From Cesiribacter sp. SM1 (GTDB lineage Bacteria; Bacteroidota; Bacteroidia; Cytophagales; Cyclobacteriaceae): a stretch of 64,000 nucleotides of DNA. This document shows positions 18,601-25,889 of the stretch, piece by piece. The stretch covers positions 248,001-312,000 of the forward strand of contig NZ_JAHXBU010000093.1 of the NCBI RefSeq assembly GCF_020178975.1, given 5' to 3'. The translations under genes were made by a program, and so were the position numbers. Each line of letters starts with the position of its first letter. Positions within the stretch are counted from its first letter, which is position 1. The notes below the pieces were generated by a model. That model searched no databases and was not told the DNA's origin. It worked only from the letters and a program-made list of their open reading frames with translations.

Positions 18601-19429
18601 TTTTGCCCTCGCGTATCAGGTCCGAGGCAGAGGCAAAGCCCATCATCTCGGCCATGTGATCATTTACATAGGTAAAACCTTTTGCTCCCTGTATTTTGAA
18701 AACACCCTGATGGTTGTTTCTGTGCAGGGTAGTAAGGGCATGCTCGGTAATGCGCAGCCGCTGATTTTTAGCCTGAAGCTGCTCTGTTTGTGACTCTATT
18801 TTTTCTGCATTTTCAAAATCGCGCAATTTAAGCTCCAGAATGGTGCGTGAAATGAAGAAGAAGATGCTTAAGAAGATTAGATGGCCTAGTATACTGGAAT
18901 GGAACAGGGAGGCATCCTGGTAAAGGGTGTAATGGCTTAGCAGGTAGAGAAACTCACCAAGGCCTATGAAGAGGAGCAAACGCCTGGCCGACCAGTACAA
19001 CAAAGACATCAGGGCACAGCAGCTAAGCAAGAATACCGGAATTGCAGACTGGTGCTCATACACCGCCAGTGAGATAAACAGTGCATGTAATAAAGTGATA
19101 AAAATGAAAGATTTTACAAGCAAAACCTTCTTTTCGAGCTTTCGCTCTTCTTTTAGCCACTGCGTTGCTCCATAGAACAAGAGCATAAAGCAGGTGGCGG
19201 AGGCTTCCAGAAACAAGAGGCTTACAATGTTGGCAGTCTTATATTCTGTAAATACCAGGCAACGCAATGCATTGGGAAGTAAGGCGAAGATGGTTGTTGC
19301 TACAGCCGTGATCAGGGAGAATTTTTCAACCCGCTCCAGGTTCAGGGCAGTAAATTCTGCACGAAAGCGCTGGTACCGGCGGTCGTGTAGCTTGTGGACT
19401 AAAAAAATGCGCGACAGTTTGTTAAGCAT
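15674..19429 (-). CDS. Hybrid sensor histidine kinase with four PAS domains, REC and HPt
   Basis: The 1251 residues are arranged in this order: about six membrane helices (35-198), coiled coil (200-230), four PAS modules (about 230-345, 350-475, 480-605, 610-730), HisKA with phospho-acceptor His751 (STVSHELRTPLNAV), and HATPase (855-970; NAIKF, DSGIGIP, GGTGLGLAI). A receiver follows (995-1110; Asp1043 in LVLMDLQMPEMDG, Lys in LKPFKP). It ends with an HPt-like domain (1145-1240) with His1185 in FHKLRPS. It is a complete phosphorelay in one chain with no output domain, so a separate regulator is expected. None lies next to it. phoH follows after 29 bp. Confidence 0.95.
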   Translation of the reverse strand: MLNKLSRIFLVHKLHDRRYQRFRAEFTALNLERVEKFSLITAVATTIFALLPNALRCLVFTEYKTANIVSLLFLEASATCFMLLFYGATQWLKEERKLEKKVLLVKSFIFITLLHALFISLAVYEHQSAIPVFLLSCCALMSLLYWSARRLLLFIGLGEFLYLLSHYTLYQDASLFHSSILGHLIFLSIFFFISRTILELKLRDFENAEKIESQTEQLQAKNQRLRITEHALTTLHRNNHQGVFKIQGAKGFTYVNDHMAEMMGFASASDLIREGKNFSFIPQQELDAIARKLNQQGFAEGLEVEATRRDGSHFWMQFNCSVHTDEHNGGLIYEGSAMDITHRKKALQEALENAAKLEQAEKIANAGFYEIDISSSRISYSAGYCAILEIPEVNSICLNDHLEYIHPDDRNEVRRVLLQAIMRGEDYNLQYRISNRNGEWKHLSSKGKVIQNDRGRDFKILGTVQDVTQIRQQQEALEQSQAIIRTAFDHNNHFGIYIFDRHYKLLEFNKVSSTKLKQWLGIDLVKGTDVRNTLRPVTAETFIPIFKKALEGESTHFEHNIQENTPGETWAEIYVGPVKNAQDEIIGAVMMAADITQRKRNEGLLKNLSLVASHTDNAVMISDPKHRVEWVNEAFRRHTGYELEEIRGLYPKDFMVSELTDANTLQQLNNCLKTGRSFTDEILLRNRSNEQRWVLLTVNPVSNSTGEVEKFVSIFTDLSERKIFEQELRNAKEAAEHSAEIKEYFLSTVSHELRTPLNAVIGLAYHLLQNNPRPDQEDDLSILKFSAENLLSLINDILDLSKIEAGKVHLEDIQFNLRDILNSLKHSFQTQTESKGLDFKLYLHDDVPHELKGDPVRLIQIITNLLSNAIKFTHQGMVKVEIKTKSVHNEQYLLQFEISDSGIGIPKEKLHTIFNKFEQASTTTNFTYGGTGLGLAITKQLVEIQGGTIWVKSTVGQGSCFGFSIPYRISARTDLQPLAYTFGVEVKKDLSKMHLLMAEDNQINQAVAGKFLQSWGICYDVAENGIEAVKMAASKKYDLVLMDLQMPEMDGFEATRQIRLLPHAAYQNTPVIAITAAGIAGIEEKIKEAGMTDMVLKPFKPETLLYKLNHYCPFVKETPKSMHYPQNTPIAHDLDLSGVLEVAGGDRSFLQELINLYIRQFTEVPVDIKAAVNAGDRVQLRRIFHKLRPSMLMLKIEKMTALGERIHQQLHDESSSFEDLNPLLDNYISLVEALKHKLQQKAETENLVLGS

Positions 19430-19435
19430 GGCAAA

Positions 19436-19480
19436 TGGCGCTGGGGCCTTAGCTTAAATTTACTAAGACTCGCAGCGCCA
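19436..19480 (-). promoter_or_regulatory. Possible 5'-leader hairpin of the hybrid kinase
   Basis: TGGCGCTG (19436-19443) can pair with CAGCGCCA (19473-19480), and inside it CTTAG (19448-19452) with CTAAG (19463-19467). In the mRNA the stem would end 6 bases before the start codon. A regulatory role is inference. Confidence 0.35.
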
Positions 19481-19541
19481 GCAAAAACAAACCTTGGTTT
19501 CGTACTATGATGTAGGGTTATACCTAAATTAAATCTTTTTG

Positions 19542-20252
19542 CTAGAGATGGTAAGGACTGGCCTCCTCAAGGGGCTTGAGGGTATAGCGGTCGCCACCTT
19601 CTGCCGGCTGAATATCAAGCACATTGGCCAAAACCAGCCTAATGAGTGTTCTGGAGGCCAGGCTAAGGGGTATGTCGGCTACCTTTGCATAATCTTTAAG
19701 GGTGATAAAAGGATTATCCTGCAGGTACTGCATAAGCTTTTGTTCCTTTTCGCTCCACTGAAAGCCAATGTCTTTCGGCTTTTGGCGCCGGCGCAAAATT
19801 TCACGCATTTCGCGGCTTGCCTGAATGCTACGGTCTGCCACCCGCACGTAGGTGCGCTTGCGCATGGGGGTGTTCTTTTTCTTTTGCGGAGGGGTGCCTG
19901 GCGGCAGGGGCTGATCTTCCAGCACAAAGTGTGGTTTCTGCGGGCTTTCGCTTATATAATACCGCAACACCCACTTATTGGCCGAAAGTGGAATGGTTTC
20001 CTGCTGATAGCGGATTTTAGGTTTGCAATTGTTGATGATGGCCTTATTAAGCTCCCAGGCCTCCTCTTCCGGAAAACGCAGGCCGCTAAGTCCGCCATCA
20101 TCGCCTACTCCTATCAATAAATTGCCTCCCCTGGTATTGGCAAAGGCTACTATCTCCCGGATTATTTTTTCGGGATGGGCTACTTTTTTCTTGAATTCCA
20201 GCGTTGCGTGCTCGCCCTCTTTTACCAACGATTGTAGTTCTCGTAGCGTCAT
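19542..20252 (-). CDS. AlbA_2 (Schlafen-type) domain protein with C-terminal winged helix
   Basis: This 236-residue protein opens with the AlbA_2 signature: EHATLEFKKK, then IVAFANTRGGNLLIGVGDDG, the nucleic-acid or nucleotide-binding core shared with Schlafen proteins. A Lys/Arg-rich linker follows (residues ~120-165). The C-terminal ~65 residues look like a winged helix (LMQYLQDNPFITLKDYAKVADIPLSLASRTLIRL). This pattern is common in putative DNA-binding regulators. It lies downstream of MoxR and VWA genes on the same strand, behind a structured 140-bp spacer. Target unknown. Confidence 0.85.
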   Translation of the reverse strand: MTLRELQSLVKEGEHATLEFKKKVAHPEKIIREIVAFANTRGGNLLIGVGDDGGLSGLRFPEEEAWELNKAIINNCKPKIRYQQETIPLSANKWVLRYYISESPQKPHFVLEDQPLPPGTPPQKKKNTPMRKRTYVRVADRSIQASREMREILRRRQKPKDIGFQWSEKEQKLMQYLQDNPFITLKDYAKVADIPLSLASRTLIRLVLANVLDIQPAEGGDRYTLKPLEEASPYHL

Positions 20253-20305
20253 ATGTACTCTTAATCAGACAAGGACTGTCTCTCTCCATGTGAGAAAGAG
20301 AAAGG

Positions 20306-20332
20306 ACAGCCTCCCCTGTGAGGGGAGGCTGT
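20306..20332 (-). terminator. Strong hairpin after the MoxR gene, terminator-like
   Basis: ACAGCCTCCCCT and AGGGGAGGCTGT (12-bp perfect stem, 3-base loop) are followed on the minus strand by a pyrimidine run CCTTTCTCTTTCTC rather than pure T. It could end the VWA-MoxR transcript or be leader structure for the AlbA_2 gene. Confidence 0.55.
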
Positions 20333-20335
20333 TCA

Positions 20336-20372
20336 CCTGCCCCAAGGCAGGCTACCGGCCCCTTAGGGCAGG
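20336..20372 (-). promoter_or_regulatory. Two mutually exclusive hairpins in the MoxR-AlbA_2 spacer
   Basis: CCTGCC (20336-20341) can pair with GGCAGG (20346-20351), or CCTGCCC (20336-20342) with GGGCAGG (20366-20372). The two structures share an arm, as in attenuators, but nothing else supports that role. Confidence 0.3.
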
Positions 20373-20394
20373 TATAAGCTCTGAGTGGCGATGA

Positions 20395-21942
20395 TTAAAA
20401 ATCTTCGTCCTCGTCCTCTTCTTCCAGGCTATCCAGTCCCGGCATGCTAAACATGCTGCTAAGCAGATCGCTGAACCTGGTACCTGTTGTAAGTCCTTTT
20501 TTGCTAAGCATGCTGTACTCTGCAAGCCCGTGCAGCACAAACTCCATCATAAAGAACAGGTCGTCCTGGCTCAGGTCAGGAATTTGCTTCTTTACAAACT
20601 CTTTAAGGCCGGGCACTTCTGATAGTGCTCTTTTATAATCTTTTTCAGATGCATCGAGCAGGAGGTCTACTGCATTGCCTTCGCCAAACCAGTCTGTTAT
20701 GGTTTTATACGGATTTTTTGCTTTCGGAGCCTGCTGTTGCTTACTGCTTTTTTCTGGCTTTGGGTTTGGAAAGTAATTCAGAAACTGGGTGCGGATGGCT
20801 TTGCCCAGCAGGTTTTGGGCTACAATGCCGGCACCTTCCTGCTCACCCTCGTACACCAGTTCAATTTTACCGGTTACTGCCGGTACAACACCCACCAAAT
20901 CATTCAGGCGTATATAAGTTCTGCTTTCGCCATTGAGCAGGGCCCTGCGTTCGGCTGCACTTACCAGGTTTTCGTAGGCCGATATGGTGAGACGTGCAGA
21001 AACACCGCTTTTGGCATCTACATACTCACTTTCGCGGGCCTGAAATGCTATTTGTTCAATCAGATCTTTTGCAAGATCATTTACTACTACCATCTCCTGC
21101 TGCTCGGGGCTAATTTTAGCTTCCTGCTGGGTAATGGCTTTGCCTATCTCCAGTGTTTTAGGGTAGTGTGTAATAATCTGGCTGTCGATACGGTCTTTAA
21201 GCGGTGTTACTATGCTGCCCCGGTTGGTATAGTCTTCGGGGTTGGCGGTAAACACAAACTGGATATCCAGTGGCAGGCGCAGCTTAAAGCCCCTGATCTG
21301 AATATCGCCCTCCTGCAGAATATTAAACAGGGCCACCTGTATGCGCGGCTGCAGGTCGGGTAGCTCGTTGATTACAAAAATACAGCGGTTGGAGCGTGGC
21401 ACCAGGCCGTAATGAATAACCCGCTCGTCGGAGTAGGGTAGCTTTAGGGCGGCGGCCTTGATAGGGTCTACATCGCCGATCAAATCTGCTACAGTTACAT
21501 CAGGGGTAGCCAGCTTTTCGGTGTAGCGCTCATTGCGGTGCAGCCAGGCAATGGGTGCATCATCTTCCAGGTCGGCTACAATTTCGCGGCCATGGTGGCT
21601 GATTGGATTCAGGGGGTCTTCCAGCAGATCGGTGCCCTCCAGGTATGGAATGTACTCATCCAGCAGGTTTACCATCAGGCGGGCAATACGTGTTTTTGCC
21701 TGGCCCCGCAAACCCAGCAGGTTAATGTGGTGACGGCTTAAAATAGCACGCTGCAGATCGGGCAGTACGGTTTCGTCGTAGCCTAAAATGCCGGGAAAAG
21801 GATTTTCCTTATGCTGTAGTTTGTAGATTAAGTTCTGGCGTAATTCTTCCTTTATGCTGCGTGTGGCGTAGCCGGTAGCTTTCAGCTCACCAAGGGTTTT
21901 GATCCTGGTTAGCTTCTCGGCCGGGATATTCTTTATTTGCAT
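20395..21942 (-). CDS. MoxR/magnesium-chelatase-like AAA+ ATPase
   Basis: The 515-residue protein has an AAA+ core (about 50-330). Walker A is GLRGQAKT (77-84). The Walker B position reads CIFVINELPDL, with Asn-Glu in place of the usual Asp-Glu. Sensor 1 is FVFTANPEDYTNRG. A helical region follows and the end is strongly acidic (EEEDEDEDF). MoxR ATPases work with VWA proteins as chaperone-like pairs that remodel or load metal into targets. The VWA partner is the upstream gene, 5 bp away. The role of this particular pair is unknown. Magnesium chelatase activity itself is not expected, since no other subunit is present here. Confidence 0.9.
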   Translation of the reverse strand: MQIKNIPAEKLTRIKTLGELKATGYATRSIKEELRQNLIYKLQHKENPFPGILGYDETVLPDLQRAILSRHHINLLGLRGQAKTRIARLMVNLLDEYIPYLEGTDLLEDPLNPISHHGREIVADLEDDAPIAWLHRNERYTEKLATPDVTVADLIGDVDPIKAAALKLPYSDERVIHYGLVPRSNRCIFVINELPDLQPRIQVALFNILQEGDIQIRGFKLRLPLDIQFVFTANPEDYTNRGSIVTPLKDRIDSQIITHYPKTLEIGKAITQQEAKISPEQQEMVVVNDLAKDLIEQIAFQARESEYVDAKSGVSARLTISAYENLVSAAERRALLNGESRTYIRLNDLVGVVPAVTGKIELVYEGEQEGAGIVAQNLLGKAIRTQFLNYFPNPKPEKSSKQQQAPKAKNPYKTITDWFGEGNAVDLLLDASEKDYKRALSEVPGLKEFVKKQIPDLSQDDLFFMMEFVLHGLAEYSMLSKKGLTTGTRFSDLLSSMFSMPGLDSLEEEDEDEDF

Positions 21943-21947
21943 GTTTC

Positions 21948-23045
21948 TTAAAAAGTTTTTCTGCGGTTGCGTCTGTAATCTTCAAAAACAAGGTGCCCCA
22001 GTCCCTGCAGGCTGCTGTAGTAAGCGTTGCCGCCGTTTACCTGCGTAAACTCCTGCACAAACTGCTTTAAATAAGGGTCTGAAGCAATCATGAATGTGGT
22101 AATGGGCACATGGAGGCGGCGGCATTGCGCGGCCAGGTTAAGGGTTTTATTCAGGATCTTGCGATCGAGCCCGAAAGAATTCTTGTAATATTTAATACCT
22201 ACTTTAAGGCAGGTAGGTTTGCCATCCGTAATCATAAAGATTTGCTTGTTAGATGTTTTGCGGCGGCGCAGCAGGTCCATGGCCAGCTCCAGGCCGGCAA
22301 CCGTATTGGTATGGTAGGGGCCTACCTGCAAAAAAGGCAGGTCTTTTACCTCTATCTGCCAGGCGTCGTTGCCAAACACAATTACATCAAGCGTATCCTT
22401 CGGGTAGCGTATTTTAATAAGCTCTGCCAGGGCCAGGGCCACTTTTTTAGCAGGTGTAATCCTGTCTTCGCCGTACAGGATCATGCTGTGGCTGATGTCG
22501 ATCATAAGCACCGTAGAGGTCTGGGACTTATAGTCTTTCTCATATACCTCCAGGTCCTGCTCGGTAAGGAGCGGCCCTTCCAGCCCGTGGTTGATCTGGG
22601 CATTGCGCAGGGAGTCTGTAATGGCAATCTGCTCCGGGGTGTCGCCAAACTGGTACTCTCGCTTTTCGGTGCGGGGCTCTTCGCCGGCACCACTGTAAAA
22701 GGTGTGGTGATTGCCTTTAGGGCCTTTTTTAAGCTTACCAAAGATCTCTTCCAGGGCACTTTTACGAATGTTCTGCTCACTTTTGGCAGTTACCTCAAAT
22801 TTACCTTCAGGATTTTCATCAGTGATGTAACCCTTTTCTTTCAGGTCTTCAATAAAATCGCCAATGCCGTAATCTTCGGTAGAGAGGCCGTACTTTTTAT
22901 CGAGGTTGCTTAGCCAGTGAAGCGCTTCGGAAACATCGCCGGAGGTAATGAGCAGCAACTGCATGAACACCTTCAGCAGGTTTTCAAATGTGGTTGATTC
23001 CGGATCGTTCTCGGGTATATAGTCTGTAAATCTGTAGCCAATCAT
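21948..23045 (-). CDS. VWA-domain partner of the MoxR ATPase
   Basis: This 365-residue protein has a helical N-terminal half (1-165) and a von Willebrand A domain (about 170-345). The MIDAS site DISHS is at 183-187, with threonine and aspartate loops (HTNTVAG, ITDGKP) after it. There is no signal peptide, so it is cytoplasmic. It is the first gene of a two-gene operon, with MoxR starting 5 bp after its stop. The MIDAS site is intact, so metal-dependent binding to a target or to MoxR is expected from the family. Confidence 0.9.
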   Translation of the reverse strand: MIGYRFTDYIPENDPESTTFENLLKVFMQLLLITSGDVSEALHWLSNLDKKYGLSTEDYGIGDFIEDLKEKGYITDENPEGKFEVTAKSEQNIRKSALEEIFGKLKKGPKGNHHTFYSGAGEEPRTEKREYQFGDTPEQIAITDSLRNAQINHGLEGPLLTEQDLEVYEKDYKSQTSTVLMIDISHSMILYGEDRITPAKKVALALAELIKIRYPKDTLDVIVFGNDAWQIEVKDLPFLQVGPYHTNTVAGLELAMDLLRRRKTSNKQIFMITDGKPTCLKVGIKYYKNSFGLDRKILNKTLNLAAQCRRLHVPITTFMIASDPYLKQFVQEFTQVNGGNAYYSSLQGLGHLVFEDYRRNRRKTF

Positions 23046-23084
23046 GTTGTAGGGGATTGTACAGTAGTATAACGTTTTTTCGTT

Positions 23085-23109
23085 AAAAAAATGCCCGTGT
23101 CAGGCATTT
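23085..23109 (-). promoter_or_regulatory. Terminator-type hairpin between the SDR and VWA genes
   Basis: On the minus strand AAATGCC pairs with GGCATTT, then runs into T's (A's at 23085-23090). It sits upstream of the SDR gene and downstream of the VWA start on the other side. Because both genes are on the minus strand and the VWA gene reads away from it, it lies between the VWA start region and the SDR stop, and so ends the SDR transcript. Confidence 0.7.
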
Positions 23110-23143
23110 CTCTATTGCAGTTTATGTATAACAGCTGGATTAT

Positions 23144-23968
23144 TTAACTGTTATCAGGGTTTGTGTAGGGGAATTCCAGCGGATCGGGATAAATAAAATT
23201 ATAGCCAAGCGCCTGCTGCAGCTTTTTACTGCTGATGGTCTTTTTCTTTTTGGCGGGCACTACCTGTGGTTCCGGCCAGCCAAAGGCTGCTGCATTTTTT
23301 TTGTAGATGGCAGCACGGCCGGGATGTTCAGGTGCTACGGCATTATAAACCTCGCCCCACTTTTGCTGTGCGATCAGCTGTACAATAATCTCTACAGCAT
23401 CATCGCGGTGCAGGTAGTTTACGGGAGTATCTTCCAGCTCGCTGCCCCGGCTCCACTTCCCCGAAATGCGGTCGTAGCCCATCAGACCGCCAAAGCGCAA
23501 AATGCTAAGCCTGCTGCCCAGGGCTTCCTGGAGCTTTGCTTCTGCAGTTAGCAGCGTTTTATTGGCACCTTCGGCTTCGGGCTTGGCTGCTTCTTCAGTC
23601 AATTCCTCTCCGTTATCAGGATATACGCTGGTAGAGCTGGTATAGAGCACGCGCAGCTGACTGTTTGTGGCAATGGCCTCTAGTATACTATCGATCTGCT
23701 GCGGGTGAAAGTCTTCTCCATGCTTATGCACCTGGGGTGGTATGTCTATGATCAGAACGTCGGTATCGAAAAACTCCGCAGCCTTTTGGCCGTTAAGCTC
23801 TGGCGTAAGGCTAAGCAGGTAGGGGTGTATGCCTACATCTCTGAGAGATGGAAGCTTTTCTGTACGGGTGGTGCTGCCCTTTACGGTATACCCTTCTCTT
23901 AGTAAACGGCGTGCCAGGAAAATCCCAAGCCAGCCGCAGCCTAGTATGCTGATGTTTTTGGTTTTCAT
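23144..23968 (-). CDS. NAD(P)-dependent SDR/epimerase-like protein
   Basis: This 274-residue protein starts with the dinucleotide-binding strand ISILGCGWLGIFLARRL. It continues with elements of extended/atypical SDRs (VLYTSSTSVYPDNG, then ILRFGGLMGYDR). The catalytic YxxxK is not clear, as in the YeeZ-like atypical group. Substrate unknown. It is a single gene, flanked by terminators on both sides. A C-terminal Lys-rich motif (PAKKKKTISSKKLQQALGY) matches the usual closing segment of this group. Confidence 0.85.
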   Translation of the reverse strand: MKTKNISILGCGWLGIFLARRLLREGYTVKGSTTRTEKLPSLRDVGIHPYLLSLTPELNGQKAAEFFDTDVLIIDIPPQVHKHGEDFHPQQIDSILEAIATNSQLRVLYTSSTSVYPDNGEELTEEAAKPEAEGANKTLLTAEAKLQEALGSRLSILRFGGLMGYDRISGKWSRGSELEDTPVNYLHRDDAVEIIVQLIAQQKWGEVYNAVAPEHPGRAAIYKKNAAAFGWPEPQVVPAKKKKTISSKKLQQALGYNFIYPDPLEFPYTNPDNS

Positions 23969-23975
23969 AAAAACA

Positions 23976-24004
23976 GAAAAAAGCTTAGCAGGGTGCTAAG
24001 CTTT
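23976..24004 (-). terminator. Terminator of the fatty-acid-hydroxylase-like gene
   Basis: AAAGCTTAGCA and TGCTAAGCTTT (11-bp stem, 3-base loop) are followed on the minus strand by TTTTTTCTGTTTTT. Confidence 0.9.
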
Positions 24005-24027
24005 AAAGTTAAATGTAGACTTAAATG

Positions 24028-24639
24028 TTATTTAGGCATGGTGCCAAACACATAATCCCAGAGTGGCGAAGATACGCCATAGGCTCTTTCAGGATCTTTG
24101 TAATGGTGGATGGCATGGTGTACCCAGAGTATTTTTAGAAAGTTTTTAGGTGGCTGGTAAGCATGTACCGCAAAGTGTACAAACAAATAAGTGGCATAAC
24201 CCATTAAAAGGCCCGGCACAAAGGCATATACATAATCGCCTAAAGCAAACCTGAATACGATAAAAAAGATGGCTACATACAGCAGGGCCAGTATAGGGGG
24301 CATAGCCAGCCGGTCTTTGTCTTTCGGGTACTCATGATGCACCCCGTGTACCGTATACTGGATTTTAGCCTTTACCTTATTGGTAGGCTCCATGTGAAAA
24401 ACATAGCGGTGGGCCACATACTCCAGCAGGGTTAAGAAAAGGAAGCCAAGTACAAACATCAGTACCATCATACCTGCCTGCAGGCCTATTTCGGTTGCTC
24501 CATAGTACAGTAAACCTATTGAGATTACAGAGTAGAGTGTTAATGGTATGGAGATGTGGGTACGGCTCAGGCGTTCAAGCAGAGGATTACTGAAAAGCTG
24601 CTTGCTGCCTTTCATTTTTGGTTTCACTGTGTGGTTCAT
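24028..24639 (-). CDS. Sterol desaturase / fatty acid hydroxylase family protein
   Basis: This 203-residue membrane protein has four or more helices and the full His-box set of the di-iron hydroxylase superfamily: HRYVFH, HGVHHEYP, HFAVHAY and HHAIHHYKD. Fatty acid 2-hydroxylases of this size act on sphingolipid or other acyl chains. Some Bacteroidota make sphingolipids, so acyl 2-hydroxylation is plausible but not shown. It stands 95 bp after bshA on the same strand. The start at 24639 places about 35 residues before the first helix. Confidence 0.9.
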   Translation of the reverse strand: MNHTVKPKMKGSKQLFSNPLLERLSRTHISIPLTLYSVISIGLLYYGATEIGLQAGMMVLMFVLGFLFLTLLEYVAHRYVFHMEPTNKVKAKIQYTVHGVHHEYPKDKDRLAMPPILALLYVAIFFIVFRFALGDYVYAFVPGLLMGYATYLFVHFAVHAYQPPKNFLKILWVHHAIHHYKDPERAYGVSSPLWDYVFGTMPK

Positions 24640-24734
24640 AGAACATTAAAAAATTTACCAGACAATAGCCTAACGTATGCTTATATAAAAGGTTAGGGCT
24701 AATAATTGTTTGGCACAAATTTACAAATGCCTGT

Positions 24735-25886
24735 TTATTGCGGCACGTCAAGGGTAGATAAATCTTTTACCGAAAGTACTTTATCGTATACTGCCTCATA
24801 AAGGGGCAAAATATTGCTGATATCGAACTCCTGCGCGCGTGCCAGTGCGTTCTTCTTAAACTGCGGCAGGTTTTCTTCCTGCAGAATAAACAGGGCCCGT
24901 TCTGTCATCTGGCGGGTGTCGCCCACAGGGCAAACAAAGCCACATACGCCATCTACTACCAGCTCGGGCAGGCCACCGGCATTAGAGCTTACTACGGGTA
25001 CCTCGCAGGCCATGGCCTCCAGGGCAGCCAGTCCAAAGCTTTCTTTTTCAGAAGGCATCAGGAACAGGTCTGCAACGCTTAGTACCTCTTCTACGGCATC
25101 GAGCTTGCCCAGGAAGCGTACATCATCGCAGATCTTTAACTCACGGCACAGCTTTTCCATGCGGGGGCGTTCCGGACCATCGCCAACCAGCAGCAGGCGG
25201 GCGGGCTGTGTCTGGCGTATCTGATGGAATATGCGGATCACATCATCTACCCGTTTTACTTTTCTGAAGTTAGAGGTGTGTACGATCAGCTTTTCACCCA
25301 TAGGGCTAATAGCCTTTCGGAAGTGCTCCTTTGCCTGCCTTTTAAAGCGATCCAGGTCAACAAAGTTGTGCACAACCTCTATGTCTTTTCTGATATCGAA
25401 GTGCTGATAGGTATCCTGCCGCAGCGATTCCGATACTGCCGTGATGCCATCAGACTCGTTGATGCTGAACGTAACTACCGGTGCATAGGAGGCATTTTTG
25501 CCCACCAGGGTAATATCGGTTCCGTGCAGGGTGGTAACAACCGGAATGTTAATGCCCTGGCTCTTTAATATCTGTTTTGCCATATAAGCAGCCGAGGCAT
25601 GCGGAATGGCATAATGTACATGAAGAAGATCAAGCTTTTCATAGCGTACCACATCTACCATTTTACTGGCCAGTGCCAGCTCGTAGGGAGGGTAGGCAAA
25701 GAGCGGGTAGGGCTCCATGTTTACCTCGTGGTAATAAAGGTTTTCGCTGAAAAAGTCGAGACGGGTTGGCTGCGAATAAGTAATAAAATGGATCTCGTGG
25801 CCTTTTTTAGCCAGTCCTTTACCAAGTTCTGTAGCTACTACACCGCTGCCGCCAAAAGTAGGATAACAAACAATGCCAATTTTCAT
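24735..25886 (-). CDS. bshA: N-acetyl-alpha-D-glucosaminyl L-malate synthase
   Basis: This 383-residue GT4 glycosyltransferase carries the BshA opening KIGIVCYPTFGGSGVVATELG. The malate-binding and catalytic region is LLHVHYAIPHASAAYMAKQIL and TTLHGTDITLVG. The GT4 nucleotide-binding motif ends in EKESFGLAALEAMACEVPVV. It makes the first intermediate of bacillithiol, the low-molecular-weight thiol of Firmicutes and many Bacteroidota. The GH3/serine-hydrolase fusion gene ends only 3 bp upstream, so the two are co-transcribed. BshB and BshC candidates were not found next to it; a PIG-L deacetylase lies 11 kb away. Confidence 0.95.
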   Translation of the reverse strand: MKIGIVCYPTFGGSGVVATELGKGLAKKGHEIHFITYSQPTRLDFFSENLYYHEVNMEPYPLFAYPPYELALASKMVDVVRYEKLDLLHVHYAIPHASAAYMAKQILKSQGINIPVVTTLHGTDITLVGKNASYAPVVTFSINESDGITAVSESLRQDTYQHFDIRKDIEVVHNFVDLDRFKRQAKEHFRKAISPMGEKLIVHTSNFRKVKRVDDVIRIFHQIRQTQPARLLLVGDGPERPRMEKLCRELKICDDVRFLGKLDAVEEVLSVADLFLMPSEKESFGLAALEAMACEVPVVSSNAGGLPELVVDGVCGFVCPVGDTRQMTERALFILQEENLPQFKKNALARAQEFDISNILPLYEAVYDKVLSVKDLSTLDVPQ

Positions 25887-25889
25887 GCC

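Noticed and set aside
22110-22913. 267-codon open frame on the plus strand opposite the VWA gene
   Set aside because: The VWA gene on the other strand is a clear family member with MIDAS motif. The antisense frame has a random look, rich in Phe, Val and Gly, with no domain.
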